Source of the DNA: Aquisalimonas sp. 2447
GTDB lineage: Bacteria; Pseudomonadota; Gammaproteobacteria; Nitrococcales; Aquisalimonadaceae
Length of the DNA: 64,000 bases
Assembly (NCBI RefSeq): GCF_012044895.1
Contig: NZ_CP050695.1
Coordinates: 3,130,501 to 3,194,500, forward strand
Direction of reading: 5' to 3'
Below the pieces are notes generated by a model. It was not told the DNA's origin. It saw only the letters and a program-made list of their open reading frames with translations, and ran no database searches. The position numbers and the translations under genes are program-made. Shown piece after piece: positions 18,495-28,080 of the stretch (its first letter is position 1; every line of letters begins with the position of its first letter).

Positions 18495-18794
18495 TCAGGC
18501 ATTGCCGGGCGTCATGTCGCCGGGGGATTCGTAGTACTCGCTGCTGCGGGCCAGCTCGTCCACCAGCTGCTGCAGCGCCTGCAGACGCCACTCGGGCGTA
18601 CGCAAAGGGGCGCAATCCGGGCAGCGTGGGTCATCACAGGGCTCGCGGGTGTAGAGCCAGTAGTGGATGGCACCGGAGAGCAGACCGTCGGCGATGTCCT
18701 GGAGATTCGCCTGCTCGTTCTGCTCCGCAATCCGGTTACCGAGATCCACGGCACCCTGGGCCGCATGATCGACTATCTGCTCTTCGTCCTGCAT
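18495..18794 (-). CDS. Small conserved-type protein with C-x4-CPDC motif, unknown function
   Basis: A 99-residue soluble, acidic protein. The middle holds REPCDDPRCPDCAPL: three cysteines in C-x4-C-x2-C, followed by WRLQALQQLVDELARSSEYY, an amphipathic helix. The cysteine cluster suggests a metal site or disulfide, but one ligand short of a classical zinc knuckle. I do not recognise the family. The ATG at 18794 has GGAG upstream; the TTG six codons earlier overlaps that ribosome site. It is probably translated with the oligopeptidase B gene, 21 nt downstream. Confidence 0.65.
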   Translation of the reverse strand: MQDEEQIVDHAAQGAVDLGNRIAEQNEQANLQDIADGLLSGAIHYWLYTREPCDDPRCPDCAPLRTPEWRLQALQQLVDELARSSEYYESPGDMTPGNA

Positions 18795-18878
18795 GGGGGA
18801 ACTCCGTGGCAAAACTCGAGTCCGGGACTCCGTGTGCGGGGGAGTTTAACAACTCCGCAGGCCTGTGGGCGGCGGATG

Positions 18879-19103
18879 TTGTGCACAATGCCGGCAGGAA
18901 CCTGTCAACCCCTCGCCGACTTTCGGAATGGTGTCCAACGACACCTGATCAAAGCCTGGACAAATACTTATCTATTTGATTTTACAGCACTTAACCTGTG
19001 GTGCCGAAATGTTCATCAATCTGACACAAAGCCGGCAGTGATGGGGTCTGCAGCTCTGCTTGGACGTGTTGTCCACACTCTTATCCACAGGAAATGTGGA
19101 CAA
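18879..19103. promoter_or_regulatory. Cluster of DnaA-box-like 9-mers in an AT-rich intergenic region
   Basis: Within the 363-bp gap between two divergent genes lie TTATCCACA at 19081-19089 (perfect strong DnaA box), TTGTCCACA at 19069-19077, its inverse TGTGGACAA at 19095-19103, and the palindrome TTGTGCACAA at 18879-18888, which fits TTRTNCACA on both strands. Between them (about 18957-19020) the sequence is much more AT-rich than the surroundings. GATC sites are few. A chromosomal origin would normally sit by dnaA or mnmG, so this may be a DnaA titration or regulatory site, or a relic. No other feature was seen in the gap. Confidence 0.55.
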
Positions 19104-19157
19104 GCGTAAAGGAAACACTGAAGAATCCCCCTTGCCAGCACAGGAGAGGAGACCAGC

Positions 19158-19496
19158 ATGGACACCATCACCTGGGATCAGTTCGCCGCCGTGGAGTTGC
19201 GCGCCGGCACCATAACGGCCGCGGACCCCTTCCCCGAGGCACGGCAGCCCGCATACAAGCTCCAGGTGGACTTCGGGCCAGACATCGGCACACTGCGCTC
19301 CAGCGCCCAGCTCACCGACCGCTACAGGGCGGAAGCCCTGGTGGGGCGGCAGATACTGGCGGTGGTCAACTTCCCCGCCAAGCAGATCGGGCCCATGCGC
19401 TCCGAGTGCCTGGTCACCGGCTTCTACGCCGACGACGGCAGTGTGGTCCTGGCCGTGCCGGACCAGCCCGTGCACAACGGCGCGCGCCTGGGGTAA
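19158..19496 (+). CDS. csaA: CsaA-like tRNA-binding (OB-fold) protein
   Basis: A 112-residue single-domain protein of the size of Bacillus CsaA. It has the EMAP/Trbp111 OB-fold signature: VELRAGTI near the N-terminus, YKLQVDFG, and [18 protein letters not shown] with the conserved basic and methionine positions. CsaA is described as an export-related chaperone, and the fold binds tRNA; the true role is uncertain. AGGAGAGGAG precedes the ATG. Downstream lie about 105 bp without a gene and then an IS element. A group of DnaA-box-like sites lies immediately upstream. Confidence 0.88.
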   Translation: MDTITWDQFAAVELRAGTITAADPFPEARQPAYKLQVDFGPDIGTLRSSAQLTDRYRAEALVGRQILAVVNFPAKQIGPMRSECLVTGFYADDGSVVLAVPDQPVHNGARLG

Positions 19497-19602
19497 CCGC
19501 GGGCATGCCCCCGGGGCCAGCGGTGCCGGTACGGCCCCACGGACGCCATGACTGTGGAAATCCGCAAAAGCACATGGTCAGCGGGGAGTTTTTCTGCTTT
19601 AG

Positions 19603-20804
19603 GGAAACGCTGATTTATTCGCCTGCTGCCGTTCCGCGTGCAGGCCTGAGTTGAGATACTAAGCCCTGGTGCACAGCAGCGAGTCCGAGACCGATGCAGC
19701 GAAGCTTCTCTGATCTTGAGTACGCCGGGAAGAAGAAGGTCACCCGCCGGGAGCGATTCCTCAACGGCATCGACGCCGTCGTACCGTGGGCGGCGCTGGT
19801 TGCCGAGCTCGAAGCCTTCTACCCGAAGGGCGGCAAGCGCGGTCGACCGCCGATTGGCCTGGAGCGGATGCTGCGGATGTACATCGCGCAGCAGTGCTTC
19901 GGGCTCTCGGACGAAGGCATCGAGGACGCCATCTACGACAGCCAGGCGATCCGGCAGTTTGTTGGTATCGACCTGGCCCGAGAGGACGCCCCGGATGCGA
20001 CCACGCTGCTCAAGTTCCGGCGTCTGTTGGAGCGCCACGGGCTCACCCGCACCATCTTCGAAGCCATCAACGCGCACCTTGCCGAACAGGGCCTGATGCT
20101 GCGCGAGGGCACCATTGTTGATGCCACGCTGATTGCCGCGCCGCCATCGACGAAGAACCGGGACAGCGCCCGGGATCCGGAGATGCACCAGACCAAGAAG
20201 GGCAACCAGTACTACTTTGGCATGAAGGCGCATGTGGGCAGCGATGCCCACACTGGTCTCGTTCACTCGTTGAAGAGCACGGCGGCCAACGTGGCCGACG
20301 TCACCCAGACGCATCACCTGCTCCACGGTGATGAAGCCGATGTCTTCGGCGACTCGGGCTACCAGGGCGCGGACAAGCGCGCCGAGACCGTGGGCACTGA
20401 GGTTGACTGGCACATTGCCATGAAGCGCGGTCAGCGCCGAGCACTCACCACCAGCAGTCTCGACCGGCTGCGGGACGCCACTGAGCAGGCCAAGGCGAAA
20501 GTACGGGCGCGTGGCGAGCATGCTTTCCATGTGGTCAAGAACCTCTTCGGGCATCGCAAGGTGCGCTATCGCGGCATTGCCAAGAACGAAGCGCAGCTCT
20601 TTGCGCTGTTCGGTCTTGCGAATCTGGTGCTCGCGCAGCGACGAATGCCGGCGCTCCAAGGGAGGACTCCGTCCTGAGGGCGGAAATCGAGGCGGGAAGA
20701 CCGCCTCGATAGGTGAAATCAGGCCGAAATGGCCTCGGTTCCGGCCGATATCCGTCTTCGGCAACCAGTTTTGGGCGCTGAGAAGGCATTAGATCAGCGC
20801 TTCC
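19603..20804 (+). mobile_element. Complete IS5-family insertion sequence (1202 bp)
   Basis: Terminal inverted repeats are GGAAACGCTGATTTA at the left and, on the other strand, GGAAGCGCTGATCTA at the right: 13 of 15 bases agree. The element is bracketed by TTAG at 19599-19602 and 20805-20808, a 4-bp target duplication of the YTAR type used by IS5. It carries one intact transposase. Intact ends, duplication and reading frame suggest a fairly recent insertion. It landed between csaA and the diguanylate cyclase gene, about 100 bp before the latter's start. Confidence 0.93.
19694..20677 (+). CDS. IS5-family DDE transposase
   Basis: A 327-residue transposase. The DDE triad is Asp143 (IVDATLI), Asp220 (FGDSGYQGADKR) and Glu275 (RGEHAFHVVKNLF), in the D-x-GYxGA and E-x6-K contexts of the IS5/IS4 group. 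The N-terminal region (RFLNGIDAVVPW, RGRPPIGLERMLRMY) is the IS5 DNA-binding domain. The frame is intact, so the element is likely active. It starts 92 bp inside the left end of the IS. Confidence 0.95.
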   Translation: MQRSFSDLEYAGKKKVTRRERFLNGIDAVVPWAALVAELEAFYPKGGKRGRPPIGLERMLRMYIAQQCFGLSDEGIEDAIYDSQAIRQFVGIDLAREDAPDATTLLKFRRLLERHGLTRTIFEAINAHLAEQGLMLREGTIVDATLIAAPPSTKNRDSARDPEMHQTKKGNQYYFGMKAHVGSDAHTGLVHSLKSTAANVADVTQTHHLLHGDEADVFGDSGYQGADKRAETVGTEVDWHIAMKRGQRRALTTSSLDRLRDATEQAKAKVRARGEHAFHVVKNLFGHRKVRYRGIAKNEAQLFALFGLANLVLAQRRMPALQGRTPS

Positions 20805-20908
20805 TTAGTTGTCATGCATGGGGGCCACAACCACCGGACCCTCGTGTTCATGCGGTTGCCGTAGGCGAACCGCCCGAGCACCAACACCGCAGTTGTCGGA
20901 GGCATGCA

Positions 20909-22762
20909 GTGGGCAACGGAGCGCCGGATACCGGATGGGCGACGGCGGCACGGCAACCGGTCGCCAGGCAACACCCCCATCCCGAGCTGACGCCCGTCCT
21001 CGAGTGGCTGCGCCGGGACTGCGGGGCGGAATCGGCACTGGTTACGGAAACGTCCGGCGAACACCTGCAGCTTCTGGGAGCGGCAAACCCGCCGCAGTGG
21101 CTGAAGGCCCTGCTGGAGCGCCTGCCGCGCAGTTCGCCGGCGGCTTCGACAACGTCCACCACCGGTGAGCTGGGCCTGGTCCAGTACGAGCACCACGTGA
21201 CGCTGATGCCCCTGGGTCGGCACGACGGTGCCTCCCAGATCCTGTGCCTGATCCATGCGGAAGGCAACAATCCGGGCACGACGACGGAACCCGACGCCAC
21301 TGCCATTGCGGCCCTCAGGGAGCATCTGCATCGCCTGCTACGCGCGCGGGAAGAGGCGCGGGCACAGACGGCACATCTGGCCCGGGCGGAGCTCCTGCAG
21401 GACACCCTCAACGCCCTGGAAACGCCACTCTCTGCCTGCGACAGCAGGGGCCGGATCCTGGCCGTCAACGATGCCCTGTGCCATTTGCTGGAGGCGCGCC
21501 GCAGCGACGTGGTCGGCCATAGCGTGGACGAGTTCCTGGGCGGCGACGCCACGGCCCTGATGGAGCACCTGCATCAGCAGCCTGCCGGTGATGCGCTGGC
21601 TCGCCACCGCCGCTGGCGGGTGCGGGACAAGCAGGGGCGCGACCTGGACATCACCGTGCGGCCCTGCGGCCCGATCCGGGACGAGTCCGCGGACCGGCCC
21701 CCGGAGCGGCTCCTGCTGCGCTGGCGCTACGCGGCGGTAGGCAGGGGCGGAACCTTCCTGCGCGATGCCCGGGCCATGATCCTGGAACGGGTGGCGCGGC
21801 GGGAGCCGGTCACCACGACGCTGAGCGCCATTTGCGAGCTGGCGGCCGGCTACTGGCCGGAGACGCTGGCGATCATCTCGGTGCCCCGCCCCCAGGGCGG
21901 CCGGCTGCTGGTGGCACCGGACCTGCCCCCCCATTTCCGCCGGGGCCTGGAAGACCACCATGACTTCGAGCCGGGAGAGAGCCTGTGTGCCACCGTGGCG
22001 GCAACCGGCGAGCGCCATGTCTGTGCCGACGTCCGCTCGGAGGATCGCTGGCCGGACTACAGCTGGTTCGCCGTCGCCCACGGCATTCATGCCGTCTGGG
22101 GTGAACCACTGCGGATCCAGAGCGGCGCAACAGTCGGCGTGCTCACCCTGTTCCGTCGTCAACCGGGGCCACCGGACAGCGGTCAGCTCGACACCATGCG
22201 ACGGCTTGCGGAGCTCGCCGCCGTGACCGTCAGCCACGCCGATTTCCTGGAGGAACTGGAATCCCAGGCCTTCCACGATGGCCTGACCGGCCTGCCCAAC
22301 CGCCGGCTGCTCAGCGACCGTCTCGCGCATCAGATCAGGCAGGCCCGCCGCACCCGCCGCCCCGTTGGGGTGTTGCTACTTGACGTGGACGGCTTCAAGG
22401 CTGTCAATGACCAGTACGGTCACGAGGCCGGGGACGAACTGCTCTGCCGGCTGGCCGAGGCCTTTGCCTCGGTGCTGCGCCCCGGTGATACCCTGGCGCG
22501 GCTGGGCGGGGACGAGTTCGTGGTGGTCGCACCGCTGGGACGGCCCACGGATGCCACCTCCATCGCCGAAAAACTCATTGGCGCCAGCGAAACCGCGGGC
22601 GGGGACTACGACATTGGCCTCAGTGTCGGCATCAGCCTGTTTCCCGATCACGGCGACAGCGAGCGGCCGCTGCTGCATCGGGCCGATCGCGCCATGTACC
22701 AGGCCAAGCGCAAGGGCAAGCACCGCTGGTCCGTGTACGCAGAGCGCAAACGTCCCCGCTGA
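20909..22762 (+). CDS. Diguanylate cyclase with PAS and GAF sensor domains
   Basis: A 617-residue protein. After an N-terminal region of unclear fold (to about 165) come a PAS domain (about 170-290), a GAF domain (about 300-445) and a C-terminal GGDEF domain (about 455-617). The active-site loop is GGDEF at residues 533-537, and RPGD at 524-527 is the RxxD inhibitory site five residues upstream, so both cyclic-di-GMP synthesis and product inhibition look intact. No transmembrane segment is evident, so it is probably cytoplasmic. GTG at 20909 was chosen for its GGAGG 6 nt upstream; the open frame runs back into the IS. The insertion may have changed its promoter. Confidence 0.9.
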   Translation: MGNGAPDTGWATAARQPVARQHPHPELTPVLEWLRRDCGAESALVTETSGEHLQLLGAANPPQWLKALLERLPRSSPAASTTSTTGELGLVQYEHHVTLMPLGRHDGASQILCLIHAEGNNPGTTTEPDATAIAALREHLHRLLRAREEARAQTAHLARAELLQDTLNALETPLSACDSRGRILAVNDALCHLLEARRSDVVGHSVDEFLGGDATALMEHLHQQPAGDALARHRRWRVRDKQGRDLDITVRPCGPIRDESADRPPERLLLRWRYAAVGRGGTFLRDARAMILERVARREPVTTTLSAICELAAGYWPETLAIISVPRPQGGRLLVAPDLPPHFRRGLEDHHDFEPGESLCATVAATGERHVCADVRSEDRWPDYSWFAVAHGIHAVWGEPLRIQSGATVGVLTLFRRQPGPPDSGQLDTMRRLAELAAVTVSHADFLEELESQAFHDGLTGLPNRRLLSDRLAHQIRQARRTRRPVGVLLLDVDGFKAVNDQYGHEAGDELLCRLAEAFASVLRPGDTLARLGGDEFVVVAPLGRPTDATSIAEKLIGASETAGGDYDIGLSVGISLFPDHGDSERPLLHRADRAMYQAKRKGKHRWSVYAERKRPR

Positions 22763-22799
22763 CCATTCACCCGTCATTGACCCGGCACGGAGAACGTCC

Positions 22800-23909
22800 A
22801 TGCACCGTTTCCTGACGGCCGCACTGCTGCTCGCCGTTGCCTCCGCGCAGGCTGCGGCAGAACGGCACGACAGCGAGGAACACAGCTTCCGCGTCACCAC
22901 CGTTACCGATGGCCTGGAGCATCCCTGGGCGCTCGCCTTCCTGCCCGACAACCGCATGCTGATCACCGAACGGCCCGGTCGGCTGCTGGTACTCGACCCG
23001 GACAGCGGCGAGCGAACCCCGGTGGATGGCGTACCGGAGGTCTCCAGCATCAACCAGGGCGGGCTGCTGGATGTGGTGCTGCACCCCGACTACGACGACA
23101 ACGGCTGGATCTATTTCAGCTACGCCGCCGGCGGCGACGACGGCCATGCCACCCAGGTCAGCCGGGCCCGCCTGGAGGATGCCCGCCTGGTGGATCGTGA
23201 GGATCTGTTTGTCGCCACGCCGTTCATGCCGGGCGGCCGTCACTTCGGCTCCCGACTCGCCTTCGACGAGGCCCGCCACCTCTACATCACCACCGGCGAT
23301 CGCGGCGAGCGCGAGCACGCCCAACGCCTGGATGGCCACCTGGGCAAAGTGGTCCGCCTCACCGACGACGGCCAGATCCCCGACGACAACCCGTTTCTGG
23401 ACCAGGACGCGCAACCCGGTCTCTACACCACCGGCCACCGTAATGCCCAGGGGCTGGCCCGCCACCCGGATACCGGCGTCATGTGGCTGCACGAGCACGG
23501 CCCCCGGGGCGGTGACGAGATCAACATCCTTCAGGGAGGCCTGAACTACGGCTGGCCGGAGACCACCTTCGGCCGTGAATACTTCGGCCCGCGTATCGGG
23601 CCGGAGCCGCCTGTGGAAGGGTTCGAACCTCCCGTCCACCACTGGACGCCTTCCATCGCCCCGTCCGGGATGGCGTTCTACACCGGCAATGCCTTCCCGG
23701 ACTGGCAGGGTGACCTGTTCGTGGGTGCCCTGGCCCACACCCACCTGGCGCGGGTCGTGCTCGACGGCGAGGAGGTCGTCCACGAGGAGCGCCTGCTGGA
23801 TGACCGCAACGACCGTATCCGCGACGTGCGCCAGGGCCCGGACGGCAATCTCTACGTGCTCGTGGACGCCGGCAGCGCCCCCCTGTTACGGATCGAACCG
23901 GCGGAGTGA
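22800..23909 (+). CDS. PQQ-dependent aldose sugar dehydrogenase family (YliI-like), periplasmic
   Basis: A 369-residue protein with a cleavable signal peptide (residues 1-20, ending AQAAA). It has the six-bladed propeller of soluble quinoprotein sugar dehydrogenases: LEHPWALAFLPD, ITERPGRL, NQGGLLDVVLHPDY, FGSRLAFD, HRNAQGLA, LHEHGPRGGDEIN (catalytic-His-type segment), NYGWP and SIAPSGM. Such enzymes oxidise aldoses with PQQ in the periplasm and pass electrons to the respiratory chain. The ATG at 22800 follows GGAGAACGTCC, 37 nt after the diguanylate cyclase gene, so they may be cotranscribed. No PQQ synthesis genes are in the window. Confidence 0.87.
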   Translation: MHRFLTAALLLAVASAQAAAERHDSEEHSFRVTTVTDGLEHPWALAFLPDNRMLITERPGRLLVLDPDSGERTPVDGVPEVSSINQGGLLDVVLHPDYDDNGWIYFSYAAGGDDGHATQVSRARLEDARLVDREDLFVATPFMPGGRHFGSRLAFDEARHLYITTGDRGEREHAQRLDGHLGKVVRLTDDGQIPDDNPFLDQDAQPGLYTTGHRNAQGLARHPDTGVMWLHEHGPRGGDEINILQGGLNYGWPETTFGREYFGPRIGPEPPVEGFEPPVHHWTPSIAPSGMAFYTGNAFPDWQGDLFVGALAHTHLARVVLDGEEVVHEERLLDDRNDRIRDVRQGPDGNLYVLVDAGSAPLLRIEPAE

Positions 23910-24005
23910 GCCGCCGTTCACCGCGCACTGCCTCGCGCCGCCACTGCATGGCGCCGGCCCGAGGCGGTATCATCGGAGGCACCAATCCAACCAACCGGGG
24001 GGCGG

Positions 24006-25271
24006 ATGCGGATTATCGTGATCGGCGCGGGGGTGCTGGGAGTCACCACCGCCTGGTACCTGGCCCGCGACGGACACGAAGTAACGGTCCTCGACCAGGC
24101 CGCACGGCCCGGCGAGGAAACCAGCTTCGCCAACGGCGGACTGCTCCACGCCAGCCACGCCGAGCCCTGGAATGCGCCCGGCGTGGTCTGGCAGCTGCTG
24201 CGCTGGATCGGTCGGGAGGACTCCCCTCTGCTGCTCCGGCCGGGGCAGATCCCGCGCCTTGTGGGTTGGGGCCTGGGCTTCCTGCGTAACAGCACGACGG
24301 CACGCTTCGAGCGACACACGGCGGTCAACGCCGCGCTGGCGGTCTACAGCCTGCAGCAGCTGCAGGAACTGCGCCGCAGTACGGGCATCCACTACGACGA
24401 AGCGCAACACGGGATCCTCAAGATCTTCCACGATCAGCAGGCCATGGACGGCACCCGGCATTCGTCGGAATTGATGGCCCCCCTGGGAGTACGCCACTCG
24501 GTACTGGACAGCCGCCAGACCATCGCCCTGGAGCCGTCGCTGGAGGAGTCCCGGGAGCAGATCCTCGGCGGCATCTATTACCCGGACGATGAAAGCGGCG
24601 ATGCGCGGCTGTTCACGGAACGTCTCGCGGCCCTGGCGGAGCACGAAGGCGTCGGCTTCCGCTTCGGGACCACGGTGAAGAACATCGAGGTCAGGAACGG
24701 GCGCTGGCGCGCCGTGGAGATCGAGCATGAACGCCTGGAGGCGGACGCCTGCGTGATCGCGGCAGGCAACGGTGCCAAGGCGCTGGCCGCGCAGGCGGGC
24801 ATGCGGCTGCCGATCTATCCCGTCAAGGGCTACTCCGTCACCCTGCCGCTGCAGGGCTGGCGCAATCCGCCCACCATTCCGCTGATCGACGATGCCCGCA
24901 AGGTGGTGATCACCCTGCTGGGGGACCGGATCCGCCTGGCCGGTACGGCGGAGTTTGCCGGCTACGACACCTCGCTGCATACCCGGCGCGCCGCCACGGT
25001 GCTGCGCCAGGCCGCCAGCGTATACCCCAGCCTGGGCGAACACGCCGAACAATGCGAACCCGCCTACTGGACCGGCCTGCGCCCCATGACCATGGACGGC
25101 CCGCCGATCCTGGGCCCCTCCCCGGTGGACGGCCTGTATCTCAATGCCGGCCCCGGTCATCTGGGCTGGACCTTCGCCTGCGGGTGCTCCCGGATCGTGG
25201 CGGATGTTGTTAGCGGCCGTGAGCCGGCGCTGAACCTGGACGGCATGGATCTGCAGCGCTTCCGGCGCTGA
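24006..25271 (+). CDS. dadA: D-amino acid dehydrogenase small subunit, DadA-like FAD enzyme
   Basis: A 421-residue flavoprotein. The N-terminal Rossmann motif is VIGAGVLGVTTAWYLARDG, with Asp ending the second strand in VTVLD. SFANGGLLHASHAEPWNAPG and the C-terminal GPGHLGWTFACGCSR are highly characteristic of DadA. It oxidatively deaminates D-alanine and other D-amino acids to 2-oxo acids, feeding electrons to quinone at the inner membrane. It is near the length of E. coli DadA (432). No alanine racemase (DadX) gene is adjacent, unlike the E. coli dad operon. It converges on clpB. Confidence 0.9.
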   Translation: MRIIVIGAGVLGVTTAWYLARDGHEVTVLDQAARPGEETSFANGGLLHASHAEPWNAPGVVWQLLRWIGREDSPLLLRPGQIPRLVGWGLGFLRNSTTARFERHTAVNAALAVYSLQQLQELRRSTGIHYDEAQHGILKIFHDQQAMDGTRHSSELMAPLGVRHSVLDSRQTIALEPSLEESREQILGGIYYPDDESGDARLFTERLAALAEHEGVGFRFGTTVKNIEVRNGRWRAVEIEHERLEADACVIAAGNGAKALAAQAGMRLPIYPVKGYSVTLPLQGWRNPPTIPLIDDARKVVITLLGDRIRLAGTAEFAGYDTSLHTRRAATVLRQAASVYPSLGEHAEQCEPAYWTGLRPMTMDGPPILGPSPVDGLYLNAGPGHLGWTFACGCSRIVADVVSGREPALNLDGMDLQRFRR

Positions 25272-25403
25272 GCACCCTCGGCACATCGGCGACACGCACG
25301 GAAAAACGACCGGACCGCTGGGGCGCGGCCCGGCCGAAGTCGGGGGAGTCTGTCGCTGACGGTGACGGCAACCGATGGGTGGGATTGCCGCCCCGTCAGG
25401 GTC

Positions 25404-25430
25404 GAAATGGCGGCCGCGTGCCGCCATTTC
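25404..25430. terminator. Hairpin between convergent dadA and clpB
   Basis: GAAATGGCGGC (25404-25414) pairs perfectly with GCCGCCATTTC (25420-25430) around a 5-nt loop, 10 nt past the clpB stop. It can serve both converging transcripts. No strong T-run follows on either side. A second possible hairpin (TGACGG ... CCGTCA) lies just to the left. Confidence 0.55.
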
Positions 25431-25440
25431 AAGGGCCCGT

Positions 25441-28035
25441 TCAGGCGGCCTCGTTGGCCTTGCGGTCGAAGGTGAAGTGCTCGTCCCGGTAGTCCACCTC
25501 GATGAGGTCGCCCGGCACGAAACTGCCCTGCAGGATCTCCTGGGCGAGGCTGTTCTCCACCCGGGACTGAATCACCCGCTTCAGCGGCCGTGCGCCGTAG
25601 ACCGGATCGAAGCCGGCCTCGGAGAGCTTGCTCAGCGCCGCCTCGGTGAAGCGGATACCCATGTCCTTCTCCGCCAGCCGGTCCGACAGGTACTCGGTCT
25701 GGATCCGGGCAATGGCCTTGAGCTGCTCCTGCTCCAGCGGGTGGAACACCACCACGTCGTCCACCCGGTTGATGAACTCCGGCCGGAAGTGGGTGCCGAC
25801 GATGTCCATCACCGAGTTGCGCATCTGGGTGTAGTTCTCCTCGCCGGCCATGGCCTGGATCACCTCGGAGCCCAGATTGGAGGTCATGACGATCACCGTG
25901 TTCTTGAAGTCCACGGTCCGCCCCTGACCGTCGGTGAGGCGGCCGTCGTCCAGCACCTGCAACAGGATGTTGAAGACGTCCGCGTGGGCCTTCTCCACCT
26001 CGTCCAGCAGGATCACCGAATACGGCTTGCGGCGCACGGCCTCGGTCAGGTAACCACCCTCCTCGTAGCCCACGTACCCCGGAGGCGCACCCACCAGCCG
26101 CGCCACGGAGTGCTTCTCCATGAACTCCGACATGTCGATGCGGACCATGGCCTCCTCGGTGTCGAACAGGAACCAGGCCAGGGACTTGCAGAGCTCGGTC
26201 TTGCCGACCCCCGTGGGCCCCAGGAACAGGAACGAACCGTTGGGCCGGTTGGGGTCGGACAGGCCGGCGCGCGAGCGGCGGATGGCGTCGGACACCACCT
26301 TGACCGCCTCTTCCTGGCCGATGACCCGCTCGCCCAGGGCCTCTTCCATGCGCAGCAGCTTCTCCTTCTCGCCCTCGAGCATCTTGGCCACCGGGATGCC
26401 GGTCCACTTGGAGACCACCTCGGCGATCTCTTCCTCGCCCACGTCGCTGCGCAGCAGCCGCTTCTCGGTGGTCATGTCCGCCTGGGACGCCATGTCCAGC
26501 TTGCGCTCCAGCTCCGGGATGGTGCCGTACTGCAGCTCCGACATGCGGGTCAGATCACCGGCACGCCGGGCCGTCTCCATCTCCTGACGGGCGCGCTCCA
26601 GCTGCTCCTTGATGGTGGTCGTGCCTTCCACCGAGGCCTTCTCGGAGTTCCAGATCTCCTCGAGCTCCCGGTACTCGGTCTCCAGCCGCTGGACCTCTTC
26701 GTCCAGGGTCTCCAGGCGCTTCTTGGAGGCGTCGTCGGACTCCTTCTTCAGCGCCTCGCGTTCGATCTTGAGCTGGATCAGCCGCCGCTCCAGACGGTCC
26801 ATCTCCTCCGGCTTGGAGTCGATCTCCATGCGAATGCGCGAGGCCGCCTCGTCCACCAGGTCGATGGCCTTGTCCGGCAGCTGCCGGTCGGTGATGTAGC
26901 GGTGCGACAGGGTCGCCGCCGCGACGATGGCCGGGTCGGTGATCTCCACCTTGTGGTGGACCTCGTAGCGCTCCTTGAGCCCGCGCAGGATGGCAATGGT
27001 GTCCTCCACGGTGGGCTCGTCCACCAGCACCTTCTGGAAGCGGCGTTCCAGGGCGGCATCCTTCTCGATGTTCTTGCGGTACTCATCCAGCGTGGTGGCA
27101 CCGATGCAGTGCAACTCACCACGGGCCAGCGCGGGTTTCAGCATGTTGCCCGCGTCCATGGAACCTTCGGCCTTGCCGGCGCCGACGATGGTGTGAATCT
27201 CGTCGATGAACAGGATGATCTGCCCCTCCTGCTTGGAGAGGTCGTTGAGCACGCCCTTCAGACGCTCCTCGAATTCACCGCGGTACTTGGCGCCGGCCAC
27301 CAGCGCGCCCATGTCCAGGGACAGCACGCGCTTGCTCACCAGCCCCTCCGGCACCTCGGCGTTCACGATCCGCTGCGCCAGCCCCTCGACAATGGCGGTC
27401 TTGCCGACACCGGGCTCGCCGATGAGCACCGGGTTGTTCTTGGTCCGGCGCTGCAGCACCTGCACGGTGCGGCGGATCTCGTCATCGCGGCCGATCACCG
27501 GGTCCAGCTTGCCCTGTTCGGCCCGCTCGGTGAGATCGATGGTGTACTTCTCCAGCGCCTGGCGCTGGTCCTCGGCATTGGGGTCGTTCACCGACTCGCC
27601 ACCGCGCACCGCCTCGATGGCCTGCTCCACCTTGTCTTTCGTGGCGCCGGCCTTGCGCAGCAGCTCACCCAGGTTGCCCTTGTCCTCGGCGGCGGCCAGC
27701 ACGAACAGCTCGCTGGAGATGTACTGGTCCTTGCGTTTCTGCGCCAGCTTGTCGGTCTGGTTCAGCAACCGGCCCAGGTCATTGGAGAGCTGCACCTGCC
27801 CGTCGCCGCCTTCCACGGACGCCAGGCGCTCCATGGCCTCGCCCAGCTGGGAACGCAGATAGTTGACGTTCACCTGGGCCTGGTTCAGGAGATGCCGGAC
27901 CGTGCCGCCCTCCTGATCCAGCAGGGCCACCATCAGGTGCACCGGTTCGATGAACTGGTTATCCCGCCCCACGGCCAGGGATTGCGCATCCTGGAGGGCG
28001 GTCTGGAATTTCGTGGTCAGTTTGTCCATTCGCAT
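25441..28035 (-). CDS. clpB: ATP-dependent disaggregase ClpB
   Basis: An 864-residue Hsp100 protein, full family length. The N-terminal Clp repeat domain starts [20 protein letters not shown]. The first AAA+ domain has GEPGVGKTA and [10 protein letters not shown]; a long coiled-coil middle domain spans about residues 405-530; the second AAA+ domain has [10 protein letters not shown] and [11 protein letters not shown]. The absence of a ClpP-binding IGF-type loop fits ClpB rather than ClpA. It works with DnaK to solubilise aggregated protein after heat shock. The chosen start agrees with the E. coli N-terminus. A candidate sigma-32 promoter lies about 45-75 nt upstream. Confidence 0.97.
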   Translation of the reverse strand: MRMDKLTTKFQTALQDAQSLAVGRDNQFIEPVHLMVALLDQEGGTVRHLLNQAQVNVNYLRSQLGEAMERLASVEGGDGQVQLSNDLGRLLNQTDKLAQKRKDQYISSELFVLAAAEDKGNLGELLRKAGATKDKVEQAIEAVRGGESVNDPNAEDQRQALEKYTIDLTERAEQGKLDPVIGRDDEIRRTVQVLQRRTKNNPVLIGEPGVGKTAIVEGLAQRIVNAEVPEGLVSKRVLSLDMGALVAGAKYRGEFEERLKGVLNDLSKQEGQIILFIDEIHTIVGAGKAEGSMDAGNMLKPALARGELHCIGATTLDEYRKNIEKDAALERRFQKVLVDEPTVEDTIAILRGLKERYEVHHKVEITDPAIVAAATLSHRYITDRQLPDKAIDLVDEAASRIRMEIDSKPEEMDRLERRLIQLKIEREALKKESDDASKKRLETLDEEVQRLETEYRELEEIWNSEKASVEGTTTIKEQLERARQEMETARRAGDLTRMSELQYGTIPELERKLDMASQADMTTEKRLLRSDVGEEEIAEVVSKWTGIPVAKMLEGEKEKLLRMEEALGERVIGQEEAVKVVSDAIRRSRAGLSDPNRPNGSFLFLGPTGVGKTELCKSLAWFLFDTEEAMVRIDMSEFMEKHSVARLVGAPPGYVGYEEGGYLTEAVRRKPYSVILLDEVEKAHADVFNILLQVLDDGRLTDGQGRTVDFKNTVIVMTSNLGSEVIQAMAGEENYTQMRNSVMDIVGTHFRPEFINRVDDVVVFHPLEQEQLKAIARIQTEYLSDRLAEKDMGIRFTEAALSKLSEAGFDPVYGARPLKRVIQSRVENSLAQEILQGSFVPGDLIEVDYRDEHFTFDRKANEAA

Positions 28036-28080
28036 GGGTCAAATCCCTCATCAAAAGCCTGTCAATCTCTCTGCAAGAGT

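Noticed and set aside
18879..19103. Chromosomal replication origin (oriC)
   Set aside because: DnaA boxes are present, but there are few GATC sites, no array of 13-mers and no dnaA, dnaN or mnmG nearby. Reported as a DnaA-box cluster only.
20729..20908. Longer N-terminus for the diguanylate cyclase reaching into the IS element
   Set aside because: The frame is open, but the first part is IS end sequence and a GGAGG-preceded GTG at 20909 gives a proper start.
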